A stretch of 64,000 nucleotides of DNA from Lachnospiraceae bacterium (GTDB lineage: Bacteria; Bacillota; Clostridia; Lachnospirales; Lachnospiraceae), in assembly GCA_016283755.1 (NCBI GenBank), contig JAEENO010000032.1, forward strand, positions 1-64,000, read 5' to 3'. Position 1 is the first letter of the stretch, and each line of letters opens with the position of its first letter. Below the pieces are notes generated by a model. The model was not told the origin of the DNA. It saw only the letters and a list, made by a program, of their open reading frames with translations, and ran no database searches. This document shows, in pieces, positions 18,507-27,258 of the stretch. Made by a program: the position numbers and the translations under genes.

Positions 18507-21185
18507 CTATATACTTTTAAGCAGTTCAAAACCCTTTTCGTACTCTAAATCGTCCGCATATATCTTGGCTTCTTCAAACATCGCACTTTCCTTCTCATTA
18601 AGCTTAATGTGCGACAGCTGATCTATCATCGCATCGATCTTATCAAGGTCGTATGTCTTAAAGCCTTCGCATAACTCCTTAAAGAATTCCTTCTTATCTT
18701 CTTCGGATACATCCTCGTCATCTGCCTTAGGCGCAATCTCTTCCTGCGCTATCTCTTCCTTGATATCTTCTATCTCATCGGAAATAATCTCGATGAATTC
18801 ACCGAGTTTCCTGTTTATAAACTCTTTATGATTAGCTTTTGCGGCCATCTCCATAATCTCAGCTTCGTCTGAAACTTCTTTTCGTCCTATCTGACGAAGG
18901 GTACCCTTAATACCGTGAACCTTGGTTCTGAATGTATCCATATCAGTATCTTTAAGTTTCGGTAATTCCTTAAGTATCATCGACGTTTCATTTACAAACG
19001 ACTTAAGAATCTTAATCTTTCCGTCTATCTGCGACTCATAATTCTCAGCCTGAAGTTCCATTCTGTATGGCACGCGCTTTTCTTCCGGAAGGAACTTCTC
19101 CATAGTCTCACGAAACTCTATAGGATTAATCGGCTTTGCAACCTTACCGTCAAATATCTTGTATTGCTCATCGTCTCCGTCCTGCATTGCCGTCATTACA
19201 AGTATAGGTGTATCTGTAAATTCCTTTATCTTTTCTGCAGCTTCTTTTCCGGTCATAACAGGCATCATCTGGTCTAAAACAATGATATCGAACTCATTAT
19301 TAAATGCTTCTTTAATTGCTTCCTCACCGTTTCTGGCGCTTACAACCGTAAGATTCCAAGGCTTCACGATTTCCTCGAATATAAGAATATTAACTTCCAG
19401 ATCATCCGCTATAAGAATTCGCGCATCAGGATATCTATACTGGATATTCTGATTAATATCCACATTAAAATGCTGACCCGATAGCTTCTTACCATCAATC
19501 ACTTCGGGATATCTTACAGCCTGATGCATATCCTTCTGGATAAATTCAACAGTTGCTATAATGCCGCCGCCCTCATTATTGGCAAGCGATGCTGTACCCT
19601 TCAGAAGCTTTGCATATAAAAGCACAATCGGAAGTCCCAATCCTGTACCTTCAACCGCATGGGTATCCGCATAAGATTCATATTCCTCGAATGCTTTTTC
19701 GAGCTGACCCTTTGTCATTCCGACTCCGGTATCCTTAACGGTAACCGTAAACTGTACCTCATCATTCAGCAACATCTTAGTGCCCACAAGAATATCTATG
19801 CTTCCGTGCTCTGTGAATTTAACCGCATTGGAAACAAGATTAAGAATTATATCCTTAACCTTTGATCTGTCTCCCTTAACCATAACAGGATAAGTATCAA
19901 GATATTCAAGTGTAAGCACTACGTCACGACCTTTAAGATTAACAAGTGCCTGATATGCTATATCTTCAATAATATTGTAGATATCGTATTCTTCTTCTAT
20001 AAGCCTAACATCACCGGCTTCAAGCTTGGAATATTCAAGTATCTCATTAACATCGTTAAGCAAAGTCTCTGCTGAAGACTTCATATGATATATAAGATTC
20101 TTATTCTTCCTGTTGATGCCTTTTTTTACAAGAAGAACATCCGATAGTCCGAGTATGGTATGAAGCGGTGAACGAAGACTATGGCTCATTCTTGCCAAGA
20201 ATTTACTCTTCATTAAAGCTTCCGCTTCCGCCTTCTTTTTCTCGGTAAAGAATCGGTTGGCCTTCTCAGCAACGTTGGTTACATCGAACAAAGTAATGAT
20301 ATATCCTCTCGGCTTCGATTTAAGGTATACCGGAGTAACTTTGGTCTCATAATACTTTCCGTCAATATCGAAAGCTTCTATCTTGCTTCCGCTTATTACA
20401 TAATGCCGTACTATATCAAGAAACTCGTGATTGTTAGGATCAACCGTTAATTCATCAATAAACTCAGGCAAAAGCTCTATCGCAGTATTATTGGCTCTTG
20501 AAAATGAGCACTCATTGTCTAAGATTATAAGAATAAGATCTGACTTATCAAATAAATTATCTGTTACTATATCTTCCTGATCCACAAGATAATCTTCCTC
20601 TATTGCGTATATTACCATGAAGCAGGATATACTCATCAATATAGGAATTATATAATTACCGACAAATGGAGATATCAATCGTACAACAACTCCGAACATG
20701 GTGAAAAACACCGCTGCTCCGAAATACTTATGATAAAAGTTCTCTTCATTTGTTCGTCCTCTTCTTCGGAAAATACTGACCCAGATTCCAAGGTCAAGAA
20801 AGAATCCTGCAACAATGGTAGTCATAAACAGGAATTCATAATTGAAATGAATCAATTCTGCAAGTAAAATATATGCATCTGTTATAATAACAATAAGCAA
20901 TAAGAGTGTTCTTACCAAAGCACTCCACTCTATCGTATAGAAATCCCACATATATGGGATTATTAAGTATACAAGCTGTAAAAGCGCAAAATCCTCCAAT
21001 ACTCTGATAACATCGGCGGATTCCGGCCTTACTACGGAAAGAAGGCGGCATAATTCATATAATGTCATATCACATATGATTGCAGGAAGCAATCTGTTGT
21101 CTCGGTTATTAACCTTCTTGATAAGGAATACCTCAAAAGTCATAATCGAGATAAATAATGATACTAAGTATATGATTATCTCCAT
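18507..21185 (-). CDS. Membrane hybrid histidine kinase (7TM-PAS-HisKA-HATPase-REC-HPt)
   Basis: 892 residues. About six to seven hydrophobic helices occupy residues 1-198, resembling the 7TM input region of histidine kinases. A PAS domain follows (about 210-305), then HisKA, HATPase (LNLVSNAVKFTE, DTGVGM, GTGLGLPIV), a receiver with IVLDQMMP and a C-terminal HPt with VHGIKGTLRQIG. The H box reads SHSLRSP (H335): the acidic residue normally following the histidine is serine. The ATG at 21185 is chosen over a GTG nine nt upstream because that GTG lies inside the GGAAGGTG ribosome binding site. It starts 5 nt after the HD-GYP gene. Confidence 0.9.
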   Translation of the reverse strand: MEIIIYLVSLFISIMTFEVFLIKKVNNRDNRLLPAIICDMTLYELCRLLSVVRPESADVIRVLEDFALLQLVYLIIPYMWDFYTIEWSALVRTLLLLIVIITDAYILLAELIHFNYEFLFMTTIVAGFFLDLGIWVSIFRRRGRTNEENFYHKYFGAAVFFTMFGVVVRLISPFVGNYIIPILMSISCFMVIYAIEEDYLVDQEDIVTDNLFDKSDLILIILDNECSFSRANNTAIELLPEFIDELTVDPNNHEFLDIVRHYVISGSKIEAFDIDGKYYETKVTPVYLKSKPRGYIITLFDVTNVAEKANRFFTEKKKAEAEALMKSKFLARMSHSLRSPLHTILGLSDVLLVKKGINRKNKNLIYHMKSSAETLLNDVNEILEYSKLEAGDVRLIEEEYDIYNIIEDIAYQALVNLKGRDVVLTLEYLDTYPVMVKGDRSKVKDIILNLVSNAVKFTEHGSIDILVGTKMLLNDEVQFTVTVKDTGVGMTKGQLEKAFEEYESYADTHAVEGTGLGLPIVLLYAKLLKGTASLANNEGGGIIATVEFIQKDMHQAVRYPEVIDGKKLSGQHFNVDINQNIQYRYPDARILIADDLEVNILIFEEIVKPWNLTVVSARNGEEAIKEAFNNEFDIIVLDQMMPVMTGKEAAEKIKEFTDTPILVMTAMQDGDDEQYKIFDGKVAKPINPIEFRETMEKFLPEEKRVPYRMELQAENYESQIDGKIKILKSFVNETSMILKELPKLKDTDMDTFRTKVHGIKGTLRQIGRKEVSDEAEIMEMAAKANHKEFINRKLGEFIEIISDEIEDIKEEIAQEEIAPKADDEDVSEEDKKEFFKELCEGFKTYDLDKIDAMIDQLSHIKLNEKESAMFEEAKIYADDLEYEKGFELLKSI

Positions 21186-21190
21186 GCTTA

Positions 21191-22654
21191 TCACCTTCCG
21201 GAAAGAATTCGCTTAACTTCAGACTTAACATATCCCGGCTTATAAGGTCTTGCTATATATCCGGCTGCATCAAGTTCACGACACTTAAGTACCGTATCTC
21301 TGTCTCTTACCGCTGATACAAATACAATCGGAACTTCATTACCCGTTATCTTAATAATCTCGCTTGCTGCATTTATACCGTCTACATCAGGCATATTAAT
21401 ATCCATAAGGACAAGATCCGGATACTTTGAATCCATCTTCTCAAAATAGCTTATCGCCTGTCTTCCGGACTTAAGAAGAACGACTTCACATTCATCCTGA
21501 AGAATCGTTCTTAATGCCTGAAGATTGGTGAGCATATCATCTACAGCAACTACACAAGGCTTATTGACAGTGGCCTTGTACTTGCCTACATCACCGACCA
21601 TATCGCTACGTTCACGCTCAGACTCAAGAAGTCTCTGCTCACGTTCATTATCAGGGATTCCGATTGTGATATTCATATTCTTAGGCTCATTAAGGTCTAC
21701 CAATGTGCCGCTAAACAGCTGAATAACAGGTCTTAAGTTATGCTCTCCGGTATTATCCGCAATTATTCCGAACATACCGTTTGAAAGCATAACTTCAGTA
21801 CCTTTCGCGTAGAAAGGCACATAACGAAGGAATACCTCTACTATGTCCTGGTCGAATAAGAATCCGCCGCCACCCATAAGGTACTCTGCCGCATCAAGCG
21901 GGTAATATGCTTCTTTGTACGGTCTCTTGGATATTAATGCATCATAATTATCCGCAACACGAAGAATTTTCGAATACAGATTAAGCTGATGACCTTCAGC
22001 ATGATTCGGATAACCCGAACCATCAATATTCTCGTGATGTGACATAATTGCAAGCTTGACATCATCGTCAATATCAAGTCTTGATGCAATTATCTGATGT
22101 GATAACATCGGATGGCTCTTAACTATCTCAAACTCTTCCTTGGTAAGTCTCGTAGGCTTATTAAGGATATCCTGAGGTAATTTTGCCTTACCGATATCAT
22201 GTAGAAGTCCTGCTATTGCAAGATTAACAAGATCGTCGTCTTTAAGATCCATTCCCATGCCGACAACGCAAGACAAAACGGCTACATTAACCGAATGAGC
22301 ATATGTATAATTGTCGGCAGTTCTGATATCCATCAAATCAAATGAGATGACGTCTTTGGCAAGTATCTCATTGACGATTCTGACGGCTGCACCCATGCAA
22401 CCGTCAATATCGCCATTTTTGATACATTCCATACTCTCAGCTCTAAGTTCCGGTGAAATTACCGGCTCTATCACTATCTCATTGCTCAAAAAATCATCTA
22501 CGTATATACCATCAAAATTAAACTTTGCAAGCCTGTTAATATATGCCTCGGTAAGCATAACTCCCTTAGGAATAAGTATATGTCCAGCATCATCAAATAT
22601 CTCATAGCCCAGAACCATACCCGGCTGGACATTCTCAAGTGGTATATAACGCAT
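21191..22654 (-). CDS. HD-GYP c-di-GMP phosphodiesterase with C-terminal receiver
   Basis: 487 residues. An N-terminal segment typical of HD-GYP proteins (MRYIPLENVQPGMVLGYEIF) is followed by the HD-GYP domain (about 110-300) with HD at 152-153, HH at 206-207 and DGSGYP at 211-216, all intact. A receiver domain makes up the C terminus (about 365-487) with acceptor aspartate in LVLMDINMP. The usual order in RpfG-type proteins is receiver first; here it is reversed. It likely hydrolyses c-di-GMP under control of phosphorylation, probably by the kinase encoded directly downstream. The ribosome binding site is GGAGA. The S1 gene is 21 nt upstream. Confidence 0.93.
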   Translation of the reverse strand: MRYIPLENVQPGMVLGYEIFDDAGHILIPKGVMLTEAYINRLAKFNFDGIYVDDFLSNEIVIEPVISPELRAESMECIKNGDIDGCMGAAVRIVNEILAKDVISFDLMDIRTADNYTYAHSVNVAVLSCVVGMGMDLKDDDLVNLAIAGLLHDIGKAKLPQDILNKPTRLTKEEFEIVKSHPMLSHQIIASRLDIDDDVKLAIMSHHENIDGSGYPNHAEGHQLNLYSKILRVADNYDALISKRPYKEAYYPLDAAEYLMGGGGFLFDQDIVEVFLRYVPFYAKGTEVMLSNGMFGIIADNTGEHNLRPVIQLFSGTLVDLNEPKNMNITIGIPDNEREQRLLESERERSDMVGDVGKYKATVNKPCVVAVDDMLTNLQALRTILQDECEVVLLKSGRQAISYFEKMDSKYPDLVLMDINMPDVDGINAASEIIKITGNEVPIVFVSAVRDRDTVLKCRELDAAGYIARPYKPGYVKSEVKRILSGR

Positions 22655-22675
22655 AAATAATCTCCGAACTAATAA

Positions 22676-23392
22676 TTATTTAACCTTAATGCCGCTAAGT
22701 AAACCGGCAAGAGAAGTGCTTATAGCCTCCTCTGTATACTCGATATGCTCTTCAGCATCATCTTTTCTCTCAGGTCTCTCTCTCTTCTCGCGCTCAGGTG
22801 CGCTTGTATCGAACTCTTTCATGCTAAGAGAAAGCTTATTACCCTTAACCTCGATAAGTTTAACCTTAACCTTATCTCCAACCTTTAATACATCTGACGG
22901 TAATTTAATTCTTCTGTTGCAGATTCTTGAGATATGAACCATACCCTTGATACCGTCGCCAAGATCTACGAAAGCTCCAAAGTCTGTAAGGCCGTCAACT
23001 GTTCCTTCGTAATCTTCGCCAACCTTAAATGAATTAAGCTTAGCTTCTTTAGCCTGACGCTTCTTCTCTGCTTCGATTTCCTTAACAGACATGATAACGC
23101 TGTTCTTAGCTTCATCAACGCTTATAACAACAGCTTCTACTGTCTTATTGATATAAGGATCGGCACTTTCTATATAATCGGCAGATAACTGAGAAAGCGG
23201 AATAAAAGCTCTTATTCCGTTAACCTCTGTTGTAACTCCGCCTTTAACGGATGTAAGGATCTTAACGGAGAATACTTCCTTCTTCTCCATAGCTTCCTTA
23301 AGCTCCTGATAGTTAGCATCCATCGGTCCCTTCTTCAAGGACTCTTCAAGTTCTTCCTTTAAGTCTTCCATTGTCTCAATCTGTTCTGCCAT
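22676..23392 (-). CDS. S1-domain RNA-binding protein (RpsA/YpfD-like)
   Basis: 238 residues. Two S1 OB-fold domains are visible: about 45-115 (FSVKILTSVKGGVTTEVNGIRAFIP) and about 130-205 (GEDYEGTVDGLTDFGAFVDLGDGIKGMVH), with an acidic/basic tail after it. Firmicute members bind RNA or ribosomes; the exact role is not known. The ATG at 23392 is chosen because AGGAGG lies 7 nt upstream; the open frame continues 35 codons further through the promoter and leader and is not credible there. It heads the operon with the HD-GYP and kinase genes. Confidence 0.85.
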   Translation of the reverse strand: MAEQIETMEDLKEELEESLKKGPMDANYQELKEAMEKKEVFSVKILTSVKGGVTTEVNGIRAFIPLSQLSADYIESADPYINKTVEAVVISVDEAKNSVIMSVKEIEAEKKRQAKEAKLNSFKVGEDYEGTVDGLTDFGAFVDLGDGIKGMVHISRICNRRIKLPSDVLKVGDKVKVKLIEVKGNKLSLSMKEFDTSAPEREKRERPERKDDAEEHIEYTEEAISTSLAGLLSGIKVK

Positions 23393-23441
23393 TATTTGCC
23401 TCCTAAAAACACCCCGATTAAACTCGGATAAAATATATATT

Positions 23442-23479
23442 ATTATAACACAATACTTAGAATGCATAAAGCATTCTAA
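23442..23479 (-). promoter_or_regulatory. galM terminator-like hairpin and promoter of the S1/HD-GYP operon
   Basis: TTAGAATGC/GCATTCTAA (23457-23479) is a 9-bp stem with a 5-nt loop just after galM, but the following T-run is poor. Immediately downstream on the minus strand a perfect TATAAT (23442-23447) gives the likely -10 of the S1 gene; its -35 (TTTATG at 17 bp) is weak and would lie in the hairpin. Confidence 0.5.
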
Positions 23480-23493
23480 CCAAAACTCATTCA

Positions 23494-24555
23494 TCAATTA
23501 TTGAATTCGTATAAAATCTTAAGATTATAGGTCTCGCCTGCGCGAACTATAGGCTTAGGCACCTTATCACCTTCAACATTGATTGCATTCGGCATATACT
23601 GCGGCTCTATGCAGAAACCGCTTCTTCTGCCATACGGAATACCGCCTTTTCCACACTTTTCTTCAAGATAATTAGCTGTATAAAACTGGAATCCCGGTGT
23701 ATTGGCATAAATTCTCATCGTTATACCGGAAGAATCGCTTGATGCCGTTGCAGCAAGGAACATATCGTCCTTCCTCTTATCAGCCGTCTTCTTAATTATA
23801 AAATTATGATCATAGCCGTTAGCTATCTCCATCTGCATATCATCAGAGAAGATATCCTTCAAAATGGGCTTAGGCCTTGTAAAATCAAAACAAGTTCCCT
23901 TAACCGTACAAGATCTTCCCGTTGGTATCATACGCGGCTTAATTTCGGAATATAATTCAGAATTAAGTTCCAATGTATGCCAGTTAAGATTACGCGCATC
24001 CTCACCGTTCAAATTGAAATATGCATGGCTCGTCATATTAATAACGGTATCCTTATCGGATACACCCGTTATATCTATCAAAAGTCCGTTATCCGTAAGT
24101 GAATATGTGTATGTTAATGACAGATTACCCGGGAATCCGTACTCTGCTTCCGGATTAACCGCATGAAGAACCAGCTTCGTCTCAGAGCTTTGCTCCTCAT
24201 CTATCGTAAATGTCTGATACTGTGTGGCAGACGGGCCGGTATGCAGGTTATTGTTACCATCATTAGCAACAAGGCTGTACTCCTTACCGTCAAGCGAGAA
24301 TGACGCATCCATTATTCTGTTGCAGTTTCTGCCGACAATCATTCCCATACATGATTGACTGTTCTTATATGCTTCAACGTTATCAAAACCTAAAATGACA
24401 TCACAAAAAGCGCCGTTACAATCCTTAACCTTTAACGACCTTATAAGTCCGCCGCAATTAGATATCTCGGCTTCAACATTTCCATTTGATAAAAAAATAA
24501 GGGAAACCGGATTTGAATCAAATCCGGTCCCCCACTTAACCTGCTTTAATCCCAT
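23494..24555 (-). CDS. galM: Aldose 1-epimerase (galactose mutarotase)
   Basis: 353 residues. It interconverts alpha and beta anomers of aldohexoses. The family motifs are present: GRNCNRI near residue 75, NLHTGP, TSHAYFNL with the catalytic histidine near residue 182, and CIEPQYMPNAIN with the catalytic glutamate near residue 317. No signal peptide is seen. It starts 3 nt after the stop of the flagellin-like gene with a poor ribosome binding site, so it is probably translated by coupling. The pairing with a flagellin paralogue is odd; no galactose genes are near. Confidence 0.93.
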   Translation of the reverse strand: MGLKQVKWGTGFDSNPVSLIFLSNGNVEAEISNCGGLIRSLKVKDCNGAFCDVILGFDNVEAYKNSQSCMGMIVGRNCNRIMDASFSLDGKEYSLVANDGNNNLHTGPSATQYQTFTIDEEQSSETKLVLHAVNPEAEYGFPGNLSLTYTYSLTDNGLLIDITGVSDKDTVINMTSHAYFNLNGEDARNLNWHTLELNSELYSEIKPRMIPTGRSCTVKGTCFDFTRPKPILKDIFSDDMQMEIANGYDHNFIIKKTADKRKDDMFLAATASSDSSGITMRIYANTPGFQFYTANYLEEKCGKGGIPYGRRSGFCIEPQYMPNAINVEGDKVPKPIVRAGETYNLKILYEFNN

Positions 24556-24558
24556 AAA

Positions 24559-25323
24559 TTATAGTCCCAATAAATTCTTAGTCTCGTCCAGCTTCTGCTG
24601 CATCTGATTCTTCTGCATCTGGGTGGAGTATTCATTCAAAACCTCATTCTTCTTCATCTCGCTTATCTCCTTAGGATAATCAAGATCTTCAACAGTACTT
24701 AATGAAGCGTTTGAAAGCACAGATGCTTCTTTGTTGTAATTAATCTGATAATCAAGTGCATTACTTGTAGCTCCGAGGCTGCTTCTCTGATCGTTAATCG
24801 TTGCGATTGCTTCATCAATCTTCTTCAATGCGTCGTTAGATGCAATATTAAGACCGGAAAGTCCGAGTGAATCTACCGAAGCATTCGAAGTCGTAATCGT
24901 TTTCGAGTCCGGGTTGCCGTTACCGACAATATTAAGCTCGTTATTATCGAGCACTCTCTTTCCGTTAAACTCTGCCGTATCAACGACTCCATTCATTCCT
25001 TGCAGCAACCGGTCTGTCTTGTCCTGCATAGCCTTGATGTCATCATCACCATAAATTGCGGTATTACCTGCCGCAACTGCAAGTTCACGGAGTCTCTGCA
25101 GACTGCTGTTCATTGAGTCAAGAGCCGAATCGGCAGTATTGATAAGATTCTTACCTGCCGAGAGATTATTAACACCTACATCATATCCATTAATCTGTGT
25201 CTTGGTTTTCTCTGCTATCTTCAATCCGGCCGCATCATCAGCTGCTTTGGTTATTCTCTTACCGGAGCCTAACTTGTCATATGAACGGGAGAGAGCATCA
25301 CTTAAGCCATTAATACCACTCAT
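24559..25323 (-). CDS. Short flagellin-like protein
   Basis: 254 residues. The N-terminal flagellin domain is clear (KLGSGKRITKAADDAAGLKI, LQRLRELAVAAGN, AEFNGKRVLD) and the C-terminal domain is complete (TINDQRSSLGATSNAL, TVEDLDYPKEISEMKKNE). The N terminus is roughly a dozen residues shorter than in usual flagellins, so part of the D0 helix is missing, and almost no variable region (D2/D3) exists. It may be a minor flagellin, a cap or junction component, or a regulator. It has a perfect AAGGAGGTG site and a strong sigma-A promoter rather than a sigma-D site. It is transcribed with galM. Confidence 0.85.
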   Translation of the reverse strand: MSGINGLSDALSRSYDKLGSGKRITKAADDAAGLKIAEKTKTQINGYDVGVNNLSAGKNLINTADSALDSMNSSLQRLRELAVAAGNTAIYGDDDIKAMQDKTDRLLQGMNGVVDTAEFNGKRVLDNNELNIVGNGNPDSKTITTSNASVDSLGLSGLNIASNDALKKIDEAIATINDQRSSLGATSNALDYQINYNKEASVLSNASLSTVEDLDYPKEISEMKKNEVLNEYSTQMQKNQMQQKLDETKNLLGL

Positions 25324-25367
25324 AAGGACACCTCCTTAAAAAACCGTAAACTTATTGATTCTATTAA

Positions 25368-25396
25368 ATTATACTATAGCACTAAGCTTTCATCAA
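25368..25396 (-). promoter_or_regulatory. Promoter of the flagellin-like/galM operon
   Basis: On the minus strand TTGATG (25391-25396) and a perfect TATAAT (25368-25373) are 17 bp apart, 45 bp upstream of the start codon. It looks like a housekeeping promoter; no TAAA/GCCGATAA flagellar sigma site is seen. Confidence 0.75.
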
Positions 25397-25470
25397 GCAT
25401 ATACACATTTTTTTCAGATATCACCACTTTTTATTGTACATGATTTGCAATAATAATCAATATTTTTTAC

Positions 25471-25500
25471 TTGATTAGCAATTAAGTTTGATGTTATTAT
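25471..25500 (+). promoter_or_regulatory. Promoter of the DUF4364 gene
   Basis: TTGATT (25471-25476) and TATTAT (25495-25500) are separated by 18 bp, 27 bp before the start codon. Confidence 0.55.
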
Positions 25501-25527
25501 CATATTTGTAACATAAGGAGGATGAAT

Positions 25528-26052
25528 ATGACTCAATCGGAACCGGGCACATTATACAAGTTAATAATCCTTTACATGCTTGATAAATCAGAGATTCCAC
25601 TCTCTAATACCAACATTTCGGATTTTATACTGGGAATGGATTACACGAATTACTTTACCTTGCAGCAGACTTTATCAGATCTTGAAGCATCGAAACTTAT
25701 TACATCCGAGAATCCTACTTCCAAAGACACCTTATACAGAATAACAGATAACGGTAAAGTAACGCTCGAATACTTTTCAGACAGAATATCCGATGCAATC
25801 AAAAAAGATGTCCTCGATTATTATGAAAATCACGATATTTCCCTTAAAAAGGATACCGTTGTCGTTGCTGAATATTACAATACACGTGGCAATCAATACG
25901 CTGTACGTTGCCAGATTAAGACAAATAATGTTATCATCTTCGAAGTAGACTTTTCTATTACAGGTCAGAAACAGGCAGAAATTATGTGTGAGAACTTCAA
26001 GAACAAGAGTGACGACATATTTGCTTACCTTATGGATATGCTTATCCAATAA
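25528..26052 (+). CDS. DUF4364 family protein (winged-helix-like)
   Basis: 174 residues. It matches the Firmicute DUF4364 family: an N-terminal winged-helix-like half (TLYKLIILYMLDKSEIPLS, LQQTLSDLEASKLI, DTLYRITDNGKVTLEYF) and a C-terminal beta-rich half. The role is not known; the N-terminal half resembles small transcription regulators. The ATG at 25528 is chosen over the ATG at 25522 because AAGGAGG ends at 25521, leaving a 6-nt spacer for the former and none for the latter. It ends before a strong terminator. Confidence 0.85.
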   Translation: MTQSEPGTLYKLIILYMLDKSEIPLSNTNISDFILGMDYTNYFTLQQTLSDLEASKLITSENPTSKDTLYRITDNGKVTLEYFSDRISDAIKKDVLDYYENHDISLKKDTVVVAEYYNTRGNQYAVRCQIKTNNVIIFEVDFSITGQKQAEIMCENFKNKSDDIFAYLMDMLIQ

Positions 26053-26071
26053 AAGCACTTTTACGAAGAAA

Positions 26072-26104
26072 AGCAGTACGCTATTTACGCGTACTGCTCT
26101 TTTT
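26072..26104. terminator. Bidirectional terminator between DUF4364 and flavin reductase genes
   Basis: AGCAGTACGC (26072-26081) and GCGTACTGCT (26089-26098) make a 10-bp stem with a 7-nt loop. On the plus strand CTTTTTATTG follows; on the minus strand TTTTCTTCG follows. The stem includes the stop codon of the flavin reductase gene. Confidence 0.85.
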
Positions 26105-26692
26105 ATTGTTTTTAACTGTTTTCTTTTTATTGGGCTTCTTAACTGAAAATCCAAACGTACCGAGCTTTTTACCAAGCTTAAAGTATGTTCCGTGTGAATA
26201 TGTAATAAGGCCTGTATCGTTAAGATTAAAGGCCCGGCGTTCATCCAGATAAGTATCGTCAACTCTTACATTAACGACCTCCGATATGAACATGTCATGG
26301 CTTCCTAATTCCTTAATCTCCTTGACACGGCACTCAATCGATACCGGCGATTCCTTAATCTGAGGCGCTTTTATCTCCTTAGAAGGTGCAGCTGTAAGAC
26401 CTGTCTCCTTGAACTTATCGACATCTCTTCCCGATCTTACACCGCAATAATCGCAAGCCTTAATAAGATCTTCCGTAACAAGATTAATTACGAACTCGCC
26501 GGAATTCTTAATTATGTCATGTGAAAAGCGCTCTTTTGTAATCGATATCGATACCATCGGCGGATTGGAACATATTGTTCCTACCCATCCTATCGTAATA
26601 ATATTCGGCCTATGAGCATCATCTCCGCAACTTACCATAACCGCAGGAAGCGGATACAACATATTACCCGGCTTAAAATCCACAAATCCCAT
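26081..26692 (-). CDS. Flavin reductase family (FMN-binding) protein
   Basis: 203 residues of the DIM6/NTAB flavin reductase-like fold, which binds FMN and reduces flavin or acts on electron acceptors. Visible features are MLYPLPAVMVSCGD, PNIITIGWVGTICSNPPMVSISI and HDIIKNSGEFVINL in the N-terminal half. Activity and substrate are unknown. The last 20 residues are strongly basic (KKPNKKKTVKNN). Its ATG overlaps the stop of the coiled-coil membrane gene (TAATG), and GGGAG lies 7 nt upstream. It is the last gene of the operon that begins with the acidic membrane protein. Confidence 0.85.
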   Translation of the reverse strand: MGFVDFKPGNMLYPLPAVMVSCGDDAHRPNIITIGWVGTICSNPPMVSISITKERFSHDIIKNSGEFVINLVTEDLIKACDYCGVRSGRDVDKFKETGLTAAPSKEIKAPQIKESPVSIECRVKEIKELGSHDMFISEVVNVRVDDTYLDERRAFNLNDTGLITYSHGTYFKLGKKLGTFGFSVKKPNKKKTVKNNKKSSTRK

Positions 26693-27231
26693 TAGAATAC
26701 TCCCATGCTGTGCAATACATATACGGCCAATACAATAAATGTTCCGATAGTTACCCAGGTTGTGATTCCGAGCAATCTTCTTACACCTGCAAATCTTGCC
26801 GTAATTACGTCGTCCTTTGCAGACTTCTTGTCAACCTCATTGATAAGTGCCTGGATATTTCTGTAGGTCTTGACATTCTCCGAATGAATCTTGTCTTCAA
26901 GTGAAGAAAAGCTCTTGCCGATATCATTTCTTAAAGCGTTAAGCTCTTCATCTATCTTGTTCTGCAATTCTTCGGAACACTCGTCACCGCTTTTCTTAAT
27001 CGTCTCTTCGAGTCGTCCCTGTAATTCATTTATCATCTCGTTCATTTCTGCCATAGTCCTATCCAATTCCTCTTTTAAATTCTCTTCATCCCTGTCCGGA
27101 GTTAAGACGGTTCTTACGTCCTCCACCTTCTCCGGTCTTATTATTACAGGTCTCTCCGGCGTCTTCACGTACTGCATCTTAGGCTTCCTAGTACCGCGAA
27201 GACTTGCTGCCAATCTATCAAGTAATGACAT
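26692..27231 (-). CDS. Coiled-coil protein with C-terminal membrane anchor
   Basis: 179 residues, no family recognised. Residues about 45-145 are highly charged heptad-like helix (ENLKEELDRTMAEMNEMIN and following). One hydrophobic helix near residues 155-175 (TWVTIGTFIVLAVYVLHSM) follows, leaving a very short tail, so the bulk is cytoplasmic and tail-anchored. GGGG-type site before the ATG. It lies between the FliD-like gene (27 nt upstream) and flavin reductase (1-nt overlap), so it is part of their operon. Confidence 0.7.
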   Translation of the reverse strand: MSLLDRLAASLRGTRKPKMQYVKTPERPVIIRPEKVEDVRTVLTPDRDEENLKEELDRTMAEMNEMINELQGRLEETIKKSGDECSEELQNKIDEELNALRNDIGKSFSSLEDKIHSENVKTYRNIQALINEVDKKSAKDDVITARFAGVRRLLGITTWVTIGTFIVLAVYVLHSMGVF

Positions 27232-27258
27232 TACTTACCCCTCTTATTGTTCGGATTA

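Noticed and set aside
26672..26700. Possible frameshift between flavin reductase and coiled-coil genes
   Set aside because: The 1-nt TAATG overlap is a normal coupled junction, and the two proteins belong to different fold types.
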